Origin: Xanthomarina maritima
GTDB lineage: Bacteria > Bacteroidota > Bacteroidia > Flavobacteriales > Flavobacteriaceae
Direction: 5' to 3'
Assembly (NCBI RefSeq): GCF_008084905.1
Contig: NZ_VSFC01000005.1
Location: forward strand, 1-57,971
Length of the DNA stretch: 57,971 bases
Below are positions 35,696 through 44,759 of the stretch, one piece after another (position 1 is the first letter of the stretch; every line of letters begins with the position of its first letter). Under the pieces are notes generated by a model that did not search any database, was not told where the DNA came from, and saw nothing but the letters and a program-made list of their open reading frames with translations. The position numbers were made by a program, and so were the translations under genes.

Positions 35696-36067
35696 ATGGC
35701 GAAAAAAGAATCTAACGCAGACCAACTAATAACAACTATAATAAGTGGAATTGAAGATGTAAAAGGAAAAGACATCAATATTCTAGATTTAAGAGATATA
35801 GAAAATACGGTTTGCGACTACTTTATTATTTGCGAAGGTACTTCCAACACACAAGTTAATGCCATTGTAAATTCCATTCAGAAAAAAGTTAGTAAAGAAT
35901 TAAAAGATAAACCTTGGCATATTGAAGGAGAAGACAATGCCGAATGGGTTTTAATGGATTATGTTAATGTTGTGGTACATGTATTTCAGAAACACATAAG
36001 AGTATATTACGACATTGAAAGCCTTTGGGGAGACGCAAAAACAACAATAGTTGAAACAAATTATTAA
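35696..36067 (+). CDS. rsfS: Ribosomal silencing factor RsfS
   Basis: Binds ribosomal protein L14 and blocks subunit joining when nutrients are scarce. The 123 residues carry the family hallmarks: KDINILDLRDIENTVCDYFI with the early Asp, ICEGTSNTQVNAIVNSIQKK, and WHIEGEDNAEWVLMDYVNVV. ftsH follows 8 bases downstream, so the two are cotranscribed. Confidence 0.94.
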   Translation: MAKKESNADQLITTIISGIEDVKGKDINILDLRDIENTVCDYFIICEGTSNTQVNAIVNSIQKKVSKELKDKPWHIEGEDNAEWVLMDYVNVVVHVFQKHIRVYYDIESLWGDAKTTIVETNY

Positions 36068-36075
36068 AAGAATTA

Positions 36076-38082
36076 ATGGCAGATAAGAAAAAAATTAATC
36101 CTAAAAAACCTAAATTCAGTCCTTACTGGATTTATGGAATTATTATAGCTGTATTTTTAACAATGCAATTGTTTAGTGGTAGTAGTTTTCAAGACTCAAG
36201 TCCTACTACTCCTTCGCAATTCATGACTTATTTAAAAGATGGCGATGTTGAAAAAGTAGAAATTGTAAATAGACGTGAAGCTAAAGTATATTTAACGGCA
36301 GAAGCTGAGCAGAAAGAAATTCATAAAAAATCAAAACCTACATCTTTGTTGCCTTCTGCAACCAGAATGCCTAATTATAAATTCGAATTTGGAGATCTTC
36401 AAAATTTTGAAGACGAAATTTCAAAAGTAATTAGCGAAGAGAATCTAGACCCAAAACCAAAAGTAGAATATAAAACTGAACAGAACCTTTGGGGAGATTT
36501 CCTAATTGGTTTATTACCATTTATCTTATTAATTGGAGTTTGGATATTTATTATGCGGCGAATGTCTGGTGGTGGAGCTGGAGGTGGTGGAAGCCAAATA
36601 TTTAATATTGGTAAATCTAAAGCGAAACTATTTGACGAAAACACAGAAGTTAAAACAACTTTTAAAGACGTAGCTGGATTAGAAGGTGCAAAAGAAGAAG
36701 TTCAAGAAATTGTAGATTTCCTTAAAAACCCAGAAAAATACACGTCTTTAGGTGGTAAAATTCCAAAAGGTGCTTTATTAGTAGGATCTCCAGGAACTGG
36801 AAAAACCCTATTAGCAAAAGCAGTAGCGGGAGAAGCCAAGGTGCCTTTCTTCTCGTTGTCTGGATCAGATTTCGTAGAAATGTTTGTTGGTGTTGGTGCT
36901 TCTAGAGTTAGAGACCTTTTTAAACAAGCAAAAGAAAAATCTCCAGCTATTATATTTATCGATGAGATAGATGCTATTGGTCGTGCTAGAGGCAAAAACA
37001 ACTTTTCTGGCTCTAACGATGAAAGAGAAAACACACTTAACCAGCTTTTAACTGAAATGGATGGTTTTGGTACAAATACAAATGTTATTGTACTAGCTGC
37101 TACTAACAGAGCAGATGTTTTAGATAAAGCTCTTATGCGTGCAGGACGTTTTGATAGACAAATATTTGTAGATCTTCCAGATGTTCGTGAACGTAAAGAA
37201 ATTTTTGAAGTTCATTTAAGACCTCTTAAAAAAGCTAAAGATTTAGATATCGATTTTCTTGCAAGACAAACACCAGGATTCTCCGGTGCAGATATAGCTA
37301 ATGTTTGTAACGAAGCTGCGCTAATTGCAGCCAGACAAGGTAAAAAAGCAGTAGATAAACAAGATTTCTTAGATGCTGTAGATAGAATTGTTGGTGGTTT
37401 AGAAAAGAAAAACAAAATCATGACAGTTGCCGAAAAGAAAGCCATTGCTTATCATGAAGCTGGTCATGCTACCGTTAGTTGGATGTTAGAACATGCAGCT
37501 CCTTTGGTAAAAGTAACTATAGTTCCTCGTGGTCGCTCATTAGGTGCCGCATGGTATTTACCAGAAGAAAGATTGATTGTGCATCCAGAACAAATGTTAG
37601 ACGAAATGTGCTCTGCTCTAGGTGGTCGTGCTGCTGAAAAAGTTATTTTCAATAGGATTTCTACAGGTGCTTTAAGCGATTTAGAAAAAGTAACTAAACA
37701 AGCTAGAGCTATGGTAACTATATATGGCCTAAGCGACAAAGTTGGCAACTTAACGTATTACGATTCTTCTGGACAAAACGAATATGGTTTTACGAAACCT
37801 TATAGCGAAAAAACAGCAGAATTAATTGATAAAGAAATTTCAGATATCATTGAAGAACAATACCAAAGAGCCGTTAAACTTCTTGAAGAAAATAGAGATA
37901 AATTAACGCTATTGGCTGAAGTTTTACTTGAAAAAGAAGTTATTTTTAAAGATAATTTAGAGAAAATTTTTGGAAAAAGACCTTTTGAAAAAGAAGAGCT
38001 TGTTGAAGACAGCAAAAAACTTGTAAAAGAAGACGAAATAGAAGAAGTAAAATCTGATACAGATAAATCTGAAGACAAATAA
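36076..38082 (+). CDS. ftsH: ATP-dependent zinc metalloprotease FtsH
   Basis: Membrane-anchored AAA+ protease degrading misassembled membrane proteins and regulatory proteins. 668 residues: an N-terminal helix (YWIYGIIIAVFLTMQLF), a periplasmic region, a second helix (FLIGLLPFILLIGVWIFIM), a Gly-rich linker, and the AAA domain with LLVGSPGTGKTLLAKAVAGE and IIFIDEIDAIG. The second region of homology is around RADVLDKALMRAGRFD. The peptidase zinc site is AIAYHEAGHATVSWM (HExxH, ~residue 463). The acidic C-terminal tail is typical. Terminated at 38116-38149. Confidence 0.97.
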   Translation: MADKKKINPKKPKFSPYWIYGIIIAVFLTMQLFSGSSFQDSSPTTPSQFMTYLKDGDVEKVEIVNRREAKVYLTAEAEQKEIHKKSKPTSLLPSATRMPNYKFEFGDLQNFEDEISKVISEENLDPKPKVEYKTEQNLWGDFLIGLLPFILLIGVWIFIMRRMSGGGAGGGGSQIFNIGKSKAKLFDENTEVKTTFKDVAGLEGAKEEVQEIVDFLKNPEKYTSLGGKIPKGALLVGSPGTGKTLLAKAVAGEAKVPFFSLSGSDFVEMFVGVGASRVRDLFKQAKEKSPAIIFIDEIDAIGRARGKNNFSGSNDERENTLNQLLTEMDGFGTNTNVIVLAATNRADVLDKALMRAGRFDRQIFVDLPDVRERKEIFEVHLRPLKKAKDLDIDFLARQTPGFSGADIANVCNEAALIAARQGKKAVDKQDFLDAVDRIVGGLEKKNKIMTVAEKKAIAYHEAGHATVSWMLEHAAPLVKVTIVPRGRSLGAAWYLPEERLIVHPEQMLDEMCSALGGRAAEKVIFNRISTGALSDLEKVTKQARAMVTIYGLSDKVGNLTYYDSSGQNEYGFTKPYSEKTAELIDKEISDIIEEQYQRAVKLLEENRDKLTLLAEVLLEKEVIFKDNLEKIFGKRPFEKEELVEDSKKLVKEDEIEEVKSDTDKSEDK

Positions 38083-38115
38083 ATTCCTTAATTATATTTG
38101 TTAAGGTTTAGTAAA

Positions 38116-38149
38116 AATCTTAAATTAACCCATTGGTTAGTTTAAGATT
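38116..38149 (+). terminator. Intrinsic terminator after ftsH
   Basis: 15-base arms (38116-38130 and 38135-38149) with one G-T wobble and a CATT loop, followed by a T-rich run. A -7-like TATATTTG (38153-38160) follows at once and may serve the next operon. Confidence 0.8.
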
Positions 38150-38152
38150 TTT

Positions 38153-38160
38153 TATATTTG
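38153..38160 (+). promoter_or_regulatory. Putative promoter of the LUD-cdsA-psd-ACBP operon
   Basis: TATATTTG fits TAnnTTTG, 42 bases before the first ATG and directly behind the ftsH terminator. A TTGG at 38134-38137 is closer than the usual -33 spacing. Confidence 0.45.
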
Positions 38161-38201
38161 AAAAAAAGCCTACTATACTTAGATTAATAGCAATAACTTA
38201 A

Positions 38202-38810
38202 ATGAGTCTTTTTAGAAAACTTTTTAGTTCCAAATCTGAAAAATCAGAAGAAGAATTAAAGTCAAATGAGAGAGGCAAATACATGCCAGAAATAAAACTA
38301 CCAGTAGATGAAAGGTTTACTATAAACTTTAAAACTAATGGTGGAAAGTTCTTGTATTGTGAAAATTTAGATGAAATTTATAATTCCCTAAATAATATAA
38401 TCGAAGAGAATAGCTGGCAAGAAAAAAAGGTGCTCTTCCTTGACAAAAACATGGAAGATAAATTTAAAAACTTTAATCTTTCTAAATCTAATTCTATAAA
38501 TAATGCTACTTTTTTTCTTACAACCTGCGAAAATTTAATAGCAGATGATGGTTCATTATTAATTTCATCTAGACAAATAGCCGAAAAAAAATTAAAAGAA
38601 CTCCCAGATCATTTTATAGTTTTTGCAACTACTAGCCAGATTGTTGAAAATATTGGCGAAGGGCTTAGAGTTATTAAATCTAAGAACAAAAAACAAATCC
38701 CTACAAACATTACAACTATAAAACATTTTAAATCTTTAGAAGAGAAAGACTTTATGACATATGGTAGTAGTTCAAAAAACTTATATTTACTACTATTAGA
38801 AGACCTTTAG
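38202..38810 (+). CDS. LutC/YkgG-type LUD domain protein
   Basis: 202 residues. The LUD (lactate utilisation) domain is suggested by the FKTNGGKFLYCENLDEIYNS start, an INNATFFLTTCENLIADDGS strand-loop typical of LutC, and the closing DHFIVFATTSQIVENIGEGL followed by the KSKNKKQIP segment. No LutA or LutB neighbours exist, so lactate oxidation should not be assumed. The gene heads a tight operon with cdsA (1-base gap), psd and an acyl-CoA-binding protein, which instead suggests an unexplained link to lipid synthesis. Confidence 0.8.
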   Translation: MSLFRKLFSSKSEKSEEELKSNERGKYMPEIKLPVDERFTINFKTNGGKFLYCENLDEIYNSLNNIIEENSWQEKKVLFLDKNMEDKFKNFNLSKSNSINNATFFLTTCENLIADDGSLLISSRQIAEKKLKELPDHFIVFATTSQIVENIGEGLRVIKSKNKKQIPTNITTIKHFKSLEEKDFMTYGSSSKNLYLLLLEDL

Positions 38811-38811
38811 A

Positions 38812-39636
38812 ATGAAAGAAATTCTTGTAAGATCCTTTTCTGGCTTATTGTACGTGACGTTACTTGTAATTTCACTAATTAATGAACATGCGTTCATTAT
38901 TTTATTTTTTGCCTTTGGCTTAATCTGTTTAGCCGAATTTAAGAAATTAATCCAATACAAATCTTTCATTCCCTTTATTGTCTTTACCATTTTATATCTA
39001 ATTTTTGGTTATTGGCAATTTGTTATGAATTCTAAACAGGGGTTAACTGAAGCCACACAAATACTTCAAGTTATTACCATTTTTGTGCAATTATTTTTAA
39101 TTAAAGATTTATTTACCGAAAAAAACATTCCACTTTTTATTTCAAAAAAAATAATTATTACCACATTTTATCTTTCAAGTGGGTTTATATTTTTAGTATT
39201 AATTGCCAATTACAACCACACATTTAGTCCTTTAATATTATTAGGATCTTTTATTTTAGTCTGGACTAATGATACTTTTGCTTATTTAGTGGGTAAGAAT
39301 TTTGGAAAGCAGAAGCTTTTCCCAAGTATATCTCCAAAAAAGACTGTAGAAGGATTTTTAGGAGGATTATTTTTTGCATCCATTGCAAGCTATTTTATTG
39401 CTACCTTTACAGAAACTAATTTATCTTTTTCAAATTGGTTAATATTAAGTATCATAATTAGTGTTTTTGGAACCCTAGGCGATTTAATAGAGTCCAAATT
39501 CAAACGCCAAGCCAATGTTAAAGATAGTGGTATAATTATGCCAGGACATGGTGGATTGTTAGATAGGTTTGACAGTATTATTTTTGCTGCACCTTTTATT
39601 TATTTGTTTTTACGTATTTTAAATTATGTTTCATAA
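38812..39636 (+). CDS. cdsA: Phosphatidate cytidylyltransferase
   Basis: Inner-membrane enzyme making CDP-diacylglycerol from phosphatidate and CTP, the branch point of phospholipid synthesis. 274 residues with about seven to eight membrane helices. The C-terminal CDP-diglyceride synthase signature is clear: SPKKTVEGFLGGL, then GTLGDLIESKFKRQANVKDS and PGHGGLLDRFDS. It overlaps psd by 11 bases. Confidence 0.94.
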   Translation: MKEILVRSFSGLLYVTLLVISLINEHAFIILFFAFGLICLAEFKKLIQYKSFIPFIVFTILYLIFGYWQFVMNSKQGLTEATQILQVITIFVQLFLIKDLFTEKNIPLFISKKIIITTFYLSSGFIFLVLIANYNHTFSPLILLGSFILVWTNDTFAYLVGKNFGKQKLFPSISPKKTVEGFLGGLFFASIASYFIATFTETNLSFSNWLILSIIISVFGTLGDLIESKFKRQANVKDSGIIMPGHGGLLDRFDSIIFAAPFIYLFLRILNYVS

Positions 39637-40276
39637 AGAAGGCCATAAAATTATATTAGTAACACTTATAATAGTAGTTGCTTTATTTCTACTTACAGAT
39701 AGTTTTGTAACTATTACTTGGTTAAGTACATTATTAATGATTGTTTATTTAGTTTTTTTAATTCTAATATTACAATTCTTTAGAAATCCTAAACGCTTTA
39801 CACATAGAAATGCAGACACAGTAGTTTCTCCTGTAGATGGAAAAGTAGTTGTAATAGAAGAGGTATTTGAAAAAGAATTTTTTAATGAAAAACGACTGCA
39901 AGTAAGTATATTCATGTCTCCAATTAATGTACACGTAACCAGACATCCTATTGGTGGAAAAGTTGTTTTTAGCAAATATCATAAAGGAAAATACTTAGTA
40001 GCTTGGCACCCAAAAGCTAGCGAAGAAAACGAACGCACAACTGTAGTTGTTGAAAATGAAACTTACGGAAAAGTTCTTTATAGACAGATTGCAGGTGCAT
40101 TAGCAAAACGCATTGTTAATTACGCTAAAGTAGATCAAACGGTTTTACAAGGTGAAGATTCTGGATTTATTAAATTTGGTTCTAGGGTAGATTTATTTCT
40201 ACCATTAGATACAAATATTAAAGTTGAACTCAATCAAAAAGTACGTGGTGGCGAAACTGTCGTTGCCGGAAAATAA
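39626..40276 (+). CDS. psd: Phosphatidylserine decarboxylase family protein
   Basis: 216 residues, the short form of Psd. N-terminal membrane helices (ILVTLIIVVALFLLTD and TLLMIVYLVFLILILQFF) are followed by SPVDGKVVVIEEV, VSIFMSPINVHVTRHPIGGK with the conserved His pair region, and FIKFGSRVDLFLP. The Gly-Ser in that last motif is the self-cleavage site that generates the pyruvoyl cofactor. It makes phosphatidylethanolamine from phosphatidylserine. The start overlaps cdsA, and the stop overlaps the acyl-CoA-binding protein start by one base. Confidence 0.93.
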   Translation: MFHKEGHKIILVTLIIVVALFLLTDSFVTITWLSTLLMIVYLVFLILILQFFRNPKRFTHRNADTVVSPVDGKVVVIEEVFEKEFFNEKRLQVSIFMSPINVHVTRHPIGGKVVFSKYHKGKYLVAWHPKASEENERTTVVVENETYGKVLYRQIAGALAKRIVNYAKVDQTVLQGEDSGFIKFGSRVDLFLPLDTNIKVELNQKVRGGETVVAGK

Positions 40277-40542
40277 TGACTTTAGAAGAATTAGATATCG
40301 CATTTAAAGAAGCAGTAGATCGAATTAACGATCATACAGATCCTTTTCCAGCAGATTTATTATTACGCTTATATGCTTACTATAAAAAAGCCACGAATGA
40401 TTATAGTAGACCTAGTAGTAGTAAACCACTAATTACTGCATTTAAAACAAATGCACTGTTTCAAATTCAAAACATTTCCGAAGATGAAGCAAAACAAACC
40501 TATATAGATCTTGTAAACAACTACTTTCTTTATAGAAAGTAG
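40276..40542 (+). CDS. Acyl-CoA-binding protein (ACBP)
   Basis: 88-residue four-helix protein that binds long-chain acyl-CoA. Family residues are seen in LDIAFKEAVDRINDH, LLLRLYAYYKKATNDYSRPS (the YxxYKKATxGD-type core, with NDYS for the usual GD) and KPLITAFKTNALFQIQNISE. It ends a four-gene lipid operon after psd. ACBPs are mainly eukaryotic but occur in some bacteria, including Flavobacteria. A 9-base-arm hairpin covers the last codons and the stop. Confidence 0.9.
   Translation: MTLEELDIAFKEAVDRINDHTDPFPADLLLRLYAYYKKATNDYSRPSSSKPLITAFKTNALFQIQNISEDEAKQTYIDLVNNYFLYRK
40521..40542 (+). terminator. Hairpin over the ACBP stop codon
   Basis: Arms CTACTTTCT (40521-40529) and AGAAAGTAG (40534-40542) with a TTAT loop; the last arm includes the TAG stop. 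It lacks a good T run, so it is a weak terminator candidate. The following 40543-40689 gap shows nothing else. Confidence 0.4.
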
Positions 40543-40689
40543 ATTCAATATTCAGTAGCAGTGTTCAATGCTCATTTGGCATTTGTAAAACTAATCGTGC
40601 TTTAAGTATAAAAATAGAAGTTGAATCCTCTGATAACTAATTCAAAACAATTTCTCTTTTTCTTTTTTCCAAATATTTTGCACTTAATT

Positions 40690-42372
40690 CTATTTATCCA
40701 ACACAAACTCAAGTGGCATTCCAATAGATCCATTTGGAAAACTAATTCCTAGTAAAGCTGAAATGGTTGGAGCAATATCTACAATGTCTGTTCTTCTAAA
40801 AGTAGAACCCTGTACAATCCCTTTTCCGAAGAATAATAAAGGCACGTGTGTATCATAATTAAAACCTGAATGATGATCTGTTCCTGTTCGATTCCAATGT
40901 GTATCTTTAAAGATAGCAGGTTTGTATATAAATAATACCTCACCAGATCTTTTTTGATTGTGTCCATTTGCCAACATATTTTCTACATAACCATAAGAGT
41001 TTTCTAATATATTTATCTCTGAAGTAATAAACACTTTGTCAATTAAATCGTATTTTAGTAAAGCATTTGCAGCAGTTATTTTTATCGATTGAAGATCTAA
41101 ACTCTTTTTTTCGATTAAGGCATGATCAAAAAACAACTGATTATTAGCTCTACTTAACACCAAATTTTCTACTCCATAATTTTTTTCTAAAAGCTCATTT
41201 ATATCATCAAACATGGCACTTTCATCAAAAAGTCCTGCTGGAATTTTCTCAGAAGTTAAATATGCAGGCACATCTTGAGCTCCATGATCTGAAGTTAAAA
41301 AAACGGTGTATTGTCCTAGGCCAACTTTTTCATCTAAAGCTTTAAATAATCTTTCCAAGTCTAAATCCAAACGCAAATATGTATCCTGAGTTTCTTTTGC
41401 ATTTACTCCATAATCATGACCAATTTTATCCGTACTAGAATAGCTAATAGTTAGTATATCTGTATTTTCATCTTGCCCTAATTTCTCACCATCAATCGCA
41501 GCAAGAGCAAAATCTGTCGTCAAATTATTTCCATAAGGCGACTCAGCAATTATTTTAAAATTTCCATTTAAACTTTTTATTCCTTCTAAATCATATGGAA
41601 ATGTAGCAGATTCTTTTCCATTAAGAATTCTTTCAAAAGAATTTAAATCAATCCCACTTTCTGTATAAGATTCAATAGGATAAAGTGTATTCCATTCTTT
41701 AAAATAAGATTCTGTTATAGAAGATGCATTAAACTCTTTTACCCATTTAGGAAGCTCTTTCATATAAAAAGTACTTGTTACCCAATTTCCTGTGCCATTA
41801 TTTTCATAATCCAACCAAAAAGCAGCATTAGCAGTATGTCCTGCAGGCAAAACAGCCCCTCTGTCTTTTATTGAAATTCCAATGGTTTTTCCTCTCATCT
41901 GAGTAAATAATCGGTTTTCATCAGCAAATGTAGTTGCTACCATTCGTTGTGGAGACATTTGTCCAGACTCATTATCGGCTCCAACAGTTTGGTAACTGGC
42001 ATCATCTACACAAGACACATCTGCATTTAGATTTTTATCAAACCATCTATTTCCTATGATCCCATGATATTTAGGAGTAGTTCCTGTAAAAATAGAAGCA
42101 TGTCCAGGACCAGTTTTTGTAGGCATATAATTAAAATGATTGTTTTTACAGTTAAATCCTTCACGCATCATACGTTTAAAACCACCTTCACCATATTTAG
42201 AATAAAATCTCGTTAAATAATCATAACGCATTTGGTCCACTACAATGCCAACAATAAGTTTTGGGTTTTTTTGTGAAATGGAAGAATTTTGAGTATAAAC
42301 AACTGTTTCGTTTTGAGACTTACCAGAAACACTTATTATAAAAAGGCTAAGAACAAGAAGTACTTTTTTCAT
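40690..42372 (-). CDS. PafA-like alkaline phosphatase / phosphodiesterase
   Basis: 560 residues. Exported (MKKVLLLVLSLFIISVSGKS signal). The phosphodiesterase/alkaline phosphatase superfamily core is clear: IVGIVVDQMRYDYLTRFYSK with the first metal Asp, YMPTKTGPGHASIFTGTTPK with Thr as the nucleophile of PafA-type enzymes, SYSSTDKIGHDYGVNAKETQ (metal Asp and His), FLTSDHGAQDVP (Asp-His), and TGTDHHSGFNYDTHVPLLFF. The Thr nucleophile and length fit PafA, a periplasmic phosphomonoesterase of Flavobacteria. A -7 box TATTTTTG lies at 42395-42402, 23 bases before the ATG. Confidence 0.9.
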   Translation of the reverse strand: MKKVLLVLSLFIISVSGKSQNETVVYTQNSSISQKNPKLIVGIVVDQMRYDYLTRFYSKYGEGGFKRMMREGFNCKNNHFNYMPTKTGPGHASIFTGTTPKYHGIIGNRWFDKNLNADVSCVDDASYQTVGADNESGQMSPQRMVATTFADENRLFTQMRGKTIGISIKDRGAVLPAGHTANAAFWLDYENNGTGNWVTSTFYMKELPKWVKEFNASSITESYFKEWNTLYPIESYTESGIDLNSFERILNGKESATFPYDLEGIKSLNGNFKIIAESPYGNNLTTDFALAAIDGEKLGQDENTDILTISYSSTDKIGHDYGVNAKETQDTYLRLDLDLERLFKALDEKVGLGQYTVFLTSDHGAQDVPAYLTSEKIPAGLFDESAMFDDINELLEKNYGVENLVLSRANNQLFFDHALIEKKSLDLQSIKITAANALLKYDLIDKVFITSEINILENSYGYVENMLANGHNQKRSGEVLFIYKPAIFKDTHWNRTGTDHHSGFNYDTHVPLLFFGKGIVQGSTFRRTDIVDIAPTISALLGISFPNGSIGMPLEFVLDK

Positions 42373-42394
42373 TTTAGGGAAACTAATTAAAGTT

Positions 42395-42402
42395 CAAAAA
42401 TA
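42395..42402 (-). promoter_or_regulatory. Putative promoter of the PafA-like gene
   Basis: TATTTTTG on the minus strand fits TAnnTTTG at a normal distance from the ATG; no -33 match. Confidence 0.45.
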
Positions 42403-42482
42403 GGCATTTTAAAACATCATAATTTAAAATTAAGGTTAAAAAAGTCTTAGTTTTTTATACTTTAGCAGGAACAAATTAATTT

Positions 42483-43220
42483 ATGACATACCTTCATAAT
42501 ATTGGTGCTTATTTTATAATGATTAAAGATATGTTTCGCAAACCTACCAAATGGTCTGTGATGAAAACACTTATCTTTAAAGACATTGACGATTTAATAA
42601 TTGGTTCGCTTGGAATTGTAGCCTTTATCTCTTTTTTCGTTGGTGGCGTTGTTACCATTCAAACAGCTTTAAATATTACCAGCCCTTTAATTCCAAAATA
42701 CTTAGTTGGTTTTGCAACCAGACAATCTGTTATTTTAGAGTTTGCACCAACTTTTATCTCCATTATTATGGCTGGAAAAGTTGGTTCTTTTATCACTTCC
42801 AGTATTGGAACCATGCGTGTTACCGAACAAATTGATGCGCTTGAAGTTATGGGGATAAATGCTATTAATTATTTAGTTTTTCCAAAATTTATTGCTTTAA
42901 TGCTGTATCCTTTTGTAATATCAATTGCTATGTTTTTAGGAATTATTGGTGGAATGGCTGCTTGTATTTATGGCGGATTTAGTACACTAGACGATTATAT
43001 TACTGGTATTCAAATGGATTTTATTCCCTTTCATGTAACCTATGCTTTTATAAAAACCTTTGTTTTTGCTTTTTGTTTAGCAACTATTCCATCGTTTCAT
43101 GGTTATTTTATGAAAGGTGGTGCTCTGGAAGTTGGAAAAGCTAGTACCACTGCCTTTGTTTGGACAAGCGTGGTTATAATTCTTTTAAACTATATACTAA
43201 CTCAATTATTACTAAGCTAA
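42483..43220 (+). CDS. mlaE: MlaE-family ABC transporter permease
   Basis: Inner-membrane permease of a Mla/MCE-type lipid transporter. 245 residues with five to six helices, including the MlaE hallmarks FISFFVGGVVTIQTALNI, LEFAPTFISIIMAGKVGSFI, and RVTEQIDALEVMGINAINYL, ending in KASTTAFVWTSVVIILLNY. The ATPase gene overlaps its stop by one base. The MCE subunit (MlaD) is not in the window. Confidence 0.92.
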   Translation: MTYLHNIGAYFIMIKDMFRKPTKWSVMKTLIFKDIDDLIIGSLGIVAFISFFVGGVVTIQTALNITSPLIPKYLVGFATRQSVILEFAPTFISIIMAGKVGSFITSSIGTMRVTEQIDALEVMGINAINYLVFPKFIALMLYPFVISIAMFLGIIGGMAACIYGGFSTLDDYITGIQMDFIPFHVTYAFIKTFVFAFCLATIPSFHGYFMKGGALEVGKASTTAFVWTSVVIILLNYILTQLLLS

Positions 43221-43987
43221 TGATAGAAGTTAAAAACTTAAACAAATCCTTTGGTGATGCACATGTATTAAAAGGCATTTCTACTTCTTTTGAAAATGGA
43301 AAAACTAGCTTAGTTATCGGACAAAGTGGCTCTGGTAAAACAGTTTTTTTAAAATGTTTATTAGGTCTATTTTATCCTGAAGAAGGAACCATCTCTTATG
43401 ATGGCAAAATTTATTCTGAATTAAATAGCGATGAAAAAAGAGATTTACGTTCTGAAATGGGAATGGTATTTCAAGGATCTGCTTTATTTGATTCTATGAC
43501 CATTCTAGAAAATGTCATGTTTCCATTACGCATGTTTACAAAACAAAATAAAAGCGAAATGGAAGATCGTGCAGATTTTGTTTTAAAACGTGTAAATCTG
43601 GCCGATGCACATTATAAAATGCCAAGCGAAGCTTCAGGAGGTATGCAAAAACGTGTGGCCATTGCTCGTGCCATTGTAAATAAACCTAAATATTTATTTT
43701 GCGATGAACCTAATTCTGGTTTAGACCCAAAAACTGCTATTGTTATAGATAATTTAATTCAAGAAATTACTGAAGAGTATAACATAACTACGGTTATAAA
43801 CTCTCACGACATGAATTCGGTTATGGAGATAGGTGAAAAAATTGTCTTTCTAAAAGATGGTTTAAAAGCTTGGGAAGGCTCCAAAGAAACCATTTTTAAA
43901 ACAGACAACAAGGTGGTTACCGATTTTGTTTACTCGTCTGAGCTATTCAAAAAAGTACGCCAAATGTATTTGGAGGAAAGGCAATAG
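43220..43987 (+). CDS. mlaF: MlaF-type ABC transporter ATP-binding protein
   Basis: ATPase partner of MlaE. About 255 residues from the ATG at 43220 (MIEVKNLNKSFGDAHVLKGI). A longer in-frame start at 43160 lies inside mlaE and is unlikely. Walker A is VIGQSGSGKTVFLKCLLG, the Q-loop GMVFQGSALFDSM, the signature EASGGMQKRVAIARAI (SGGMQ), Walker B LFCDEPNSGLDP, and the H-loop NSHDMNSV. TAATG overlap with mlaE indicates coupling. The C-terminal YSSELFKKVRQMYLE resembles MlaF-type tails. Confidence 0.92.
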   Translation: MIEVKNLNKSFGDAHVLKGISTSFENGKTSLVIGQSGSGKTVFLKCLLGLFYPEEGTISYDGKIYSELNSDEKRDLRSEMGMVFQGSALFDSMTILENVMFPLRMFTKQNKSEMEDRADFVLKRVNLADAHYKMPSEASGGMQKRVAIARAIVNKPKYLFCDEPNSGLDPKTAIVIDNLIQEITEEYNITTVINSHDMNSVMEIGEKIVFLKDGLKAWEGSKETIFKTDNKVVTDFVYSSELFKKVRQMYLEERQ

Positions 43988-43996
43988 ACTTTAAAA

Positions 43997-44746
43997 TTAT
44001 TGTTTTGAATTTAATTCTTCAGCGATAATTTCTTGCAATCTTAGAATTTTTGATTCAATTTTCTGTTTAGCACGAAATCGAACGAAGTAATTTTCAAATT
44101 TTGCAGCCTGTATCATCTTCAAAAATGCATCATCAGCCTTCATTTTAATAAAATCATCCTGGGTTATATTGAATGTCGTTAAGTAATAACGATTCTCATC
44201 ATTCAACCACTCACAATATTTTAAAAGCATAGGTTGAATAAAATTCTCTTTAAAAGAAATTCTTTCAATTTCATACTGTTTATAATATGGGTAGGTAGAT
44301 TCATATAAATCTGAAATAGCTATACGTAAACTATCATTAACAACTAACTCCACACCTTTTGAAGTCAATAATTCATAACCACTTTTGTTAGGATTAAAAT
44401 GTGGTGCTACTTTAACTTTAGCAACATTGTAGTTAAATTTTTCAGAAGGCTCGTCATGATTTTTTAAATATTCTACAACCTCAATTGATGCCATATTTAC
44501 GCTATCCATTACAGAAATATCCTCTCTAATTTCTATTAAATCGAAAGAAAGATTTGATTGAATTTCTTTTAAAATCTTAACCTCTAAGTCTCGTTGTTGC
44601 CTTTCGTTATTCCAGTTATTTATTTGCAGTGCTATTAAAATCCCTATAACTACTAAAATGATTTCGCCAATAGCATACAATAGGTATTTGTTAAATCTGT
44701 TCTCCAACAAGAATTTATGACGAATTTTACGAAATAATTTTATCAT
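43997..44746 (-). CDS. DUF6090 family membrane-anchored protein, isolated seventh copy
   Basis: 249 residues with the same plan as the array at 14710-19276: MIKLFRKIRHKFLLENRFNK, then helix GEIILVVIGILIALQINNW and NNERQQR. The outer domain contains YELLTSKGVELVVNDSLRIA (~residues 118-137), the central motif in a variant form. It lies 13 bases downstream of the DUF389 gene on the same strand, so cotranscription is likely. It converges on mlaF. Function unknown. Confidence 0.85.
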   Translation of the reverse strand: MIKLFRKIRHKFLLENRFNKYLLYAIGEIILVVIGILIALQINNWNNERQQRDLEVKILKEIQSNLSFDLIEIREDISVMDSVNMASIEVVEYLKNHDEPSEKFNYNVAKVKVAPHFNPNKSGYELLTSKGVELVVNDSLRIAISDLYESTYPYYKQYEIERISFKENFIQPMLLKYCEWLNDENRYYLTTFNITQDDFIKMKADDAFLKMIQAAKFENYFVRFRAKQKIESKILRLQEIIAEELNSKQ

Positions 44747-44759
44747 CTAATGACCTACA

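Noticed and set aside
36399..38078. Several minus-strand frames opposite ftsH
   Set aside because: Compositional shadows of the ftsH coding strand; no family features or ribosome-binding context.
38202..38810. Lactate utilisation gene lutC
   Set aside because: Only the LUD domain is seen. LutA and LutB are absent and the operon is for lipids, so the symbol was not assigned.
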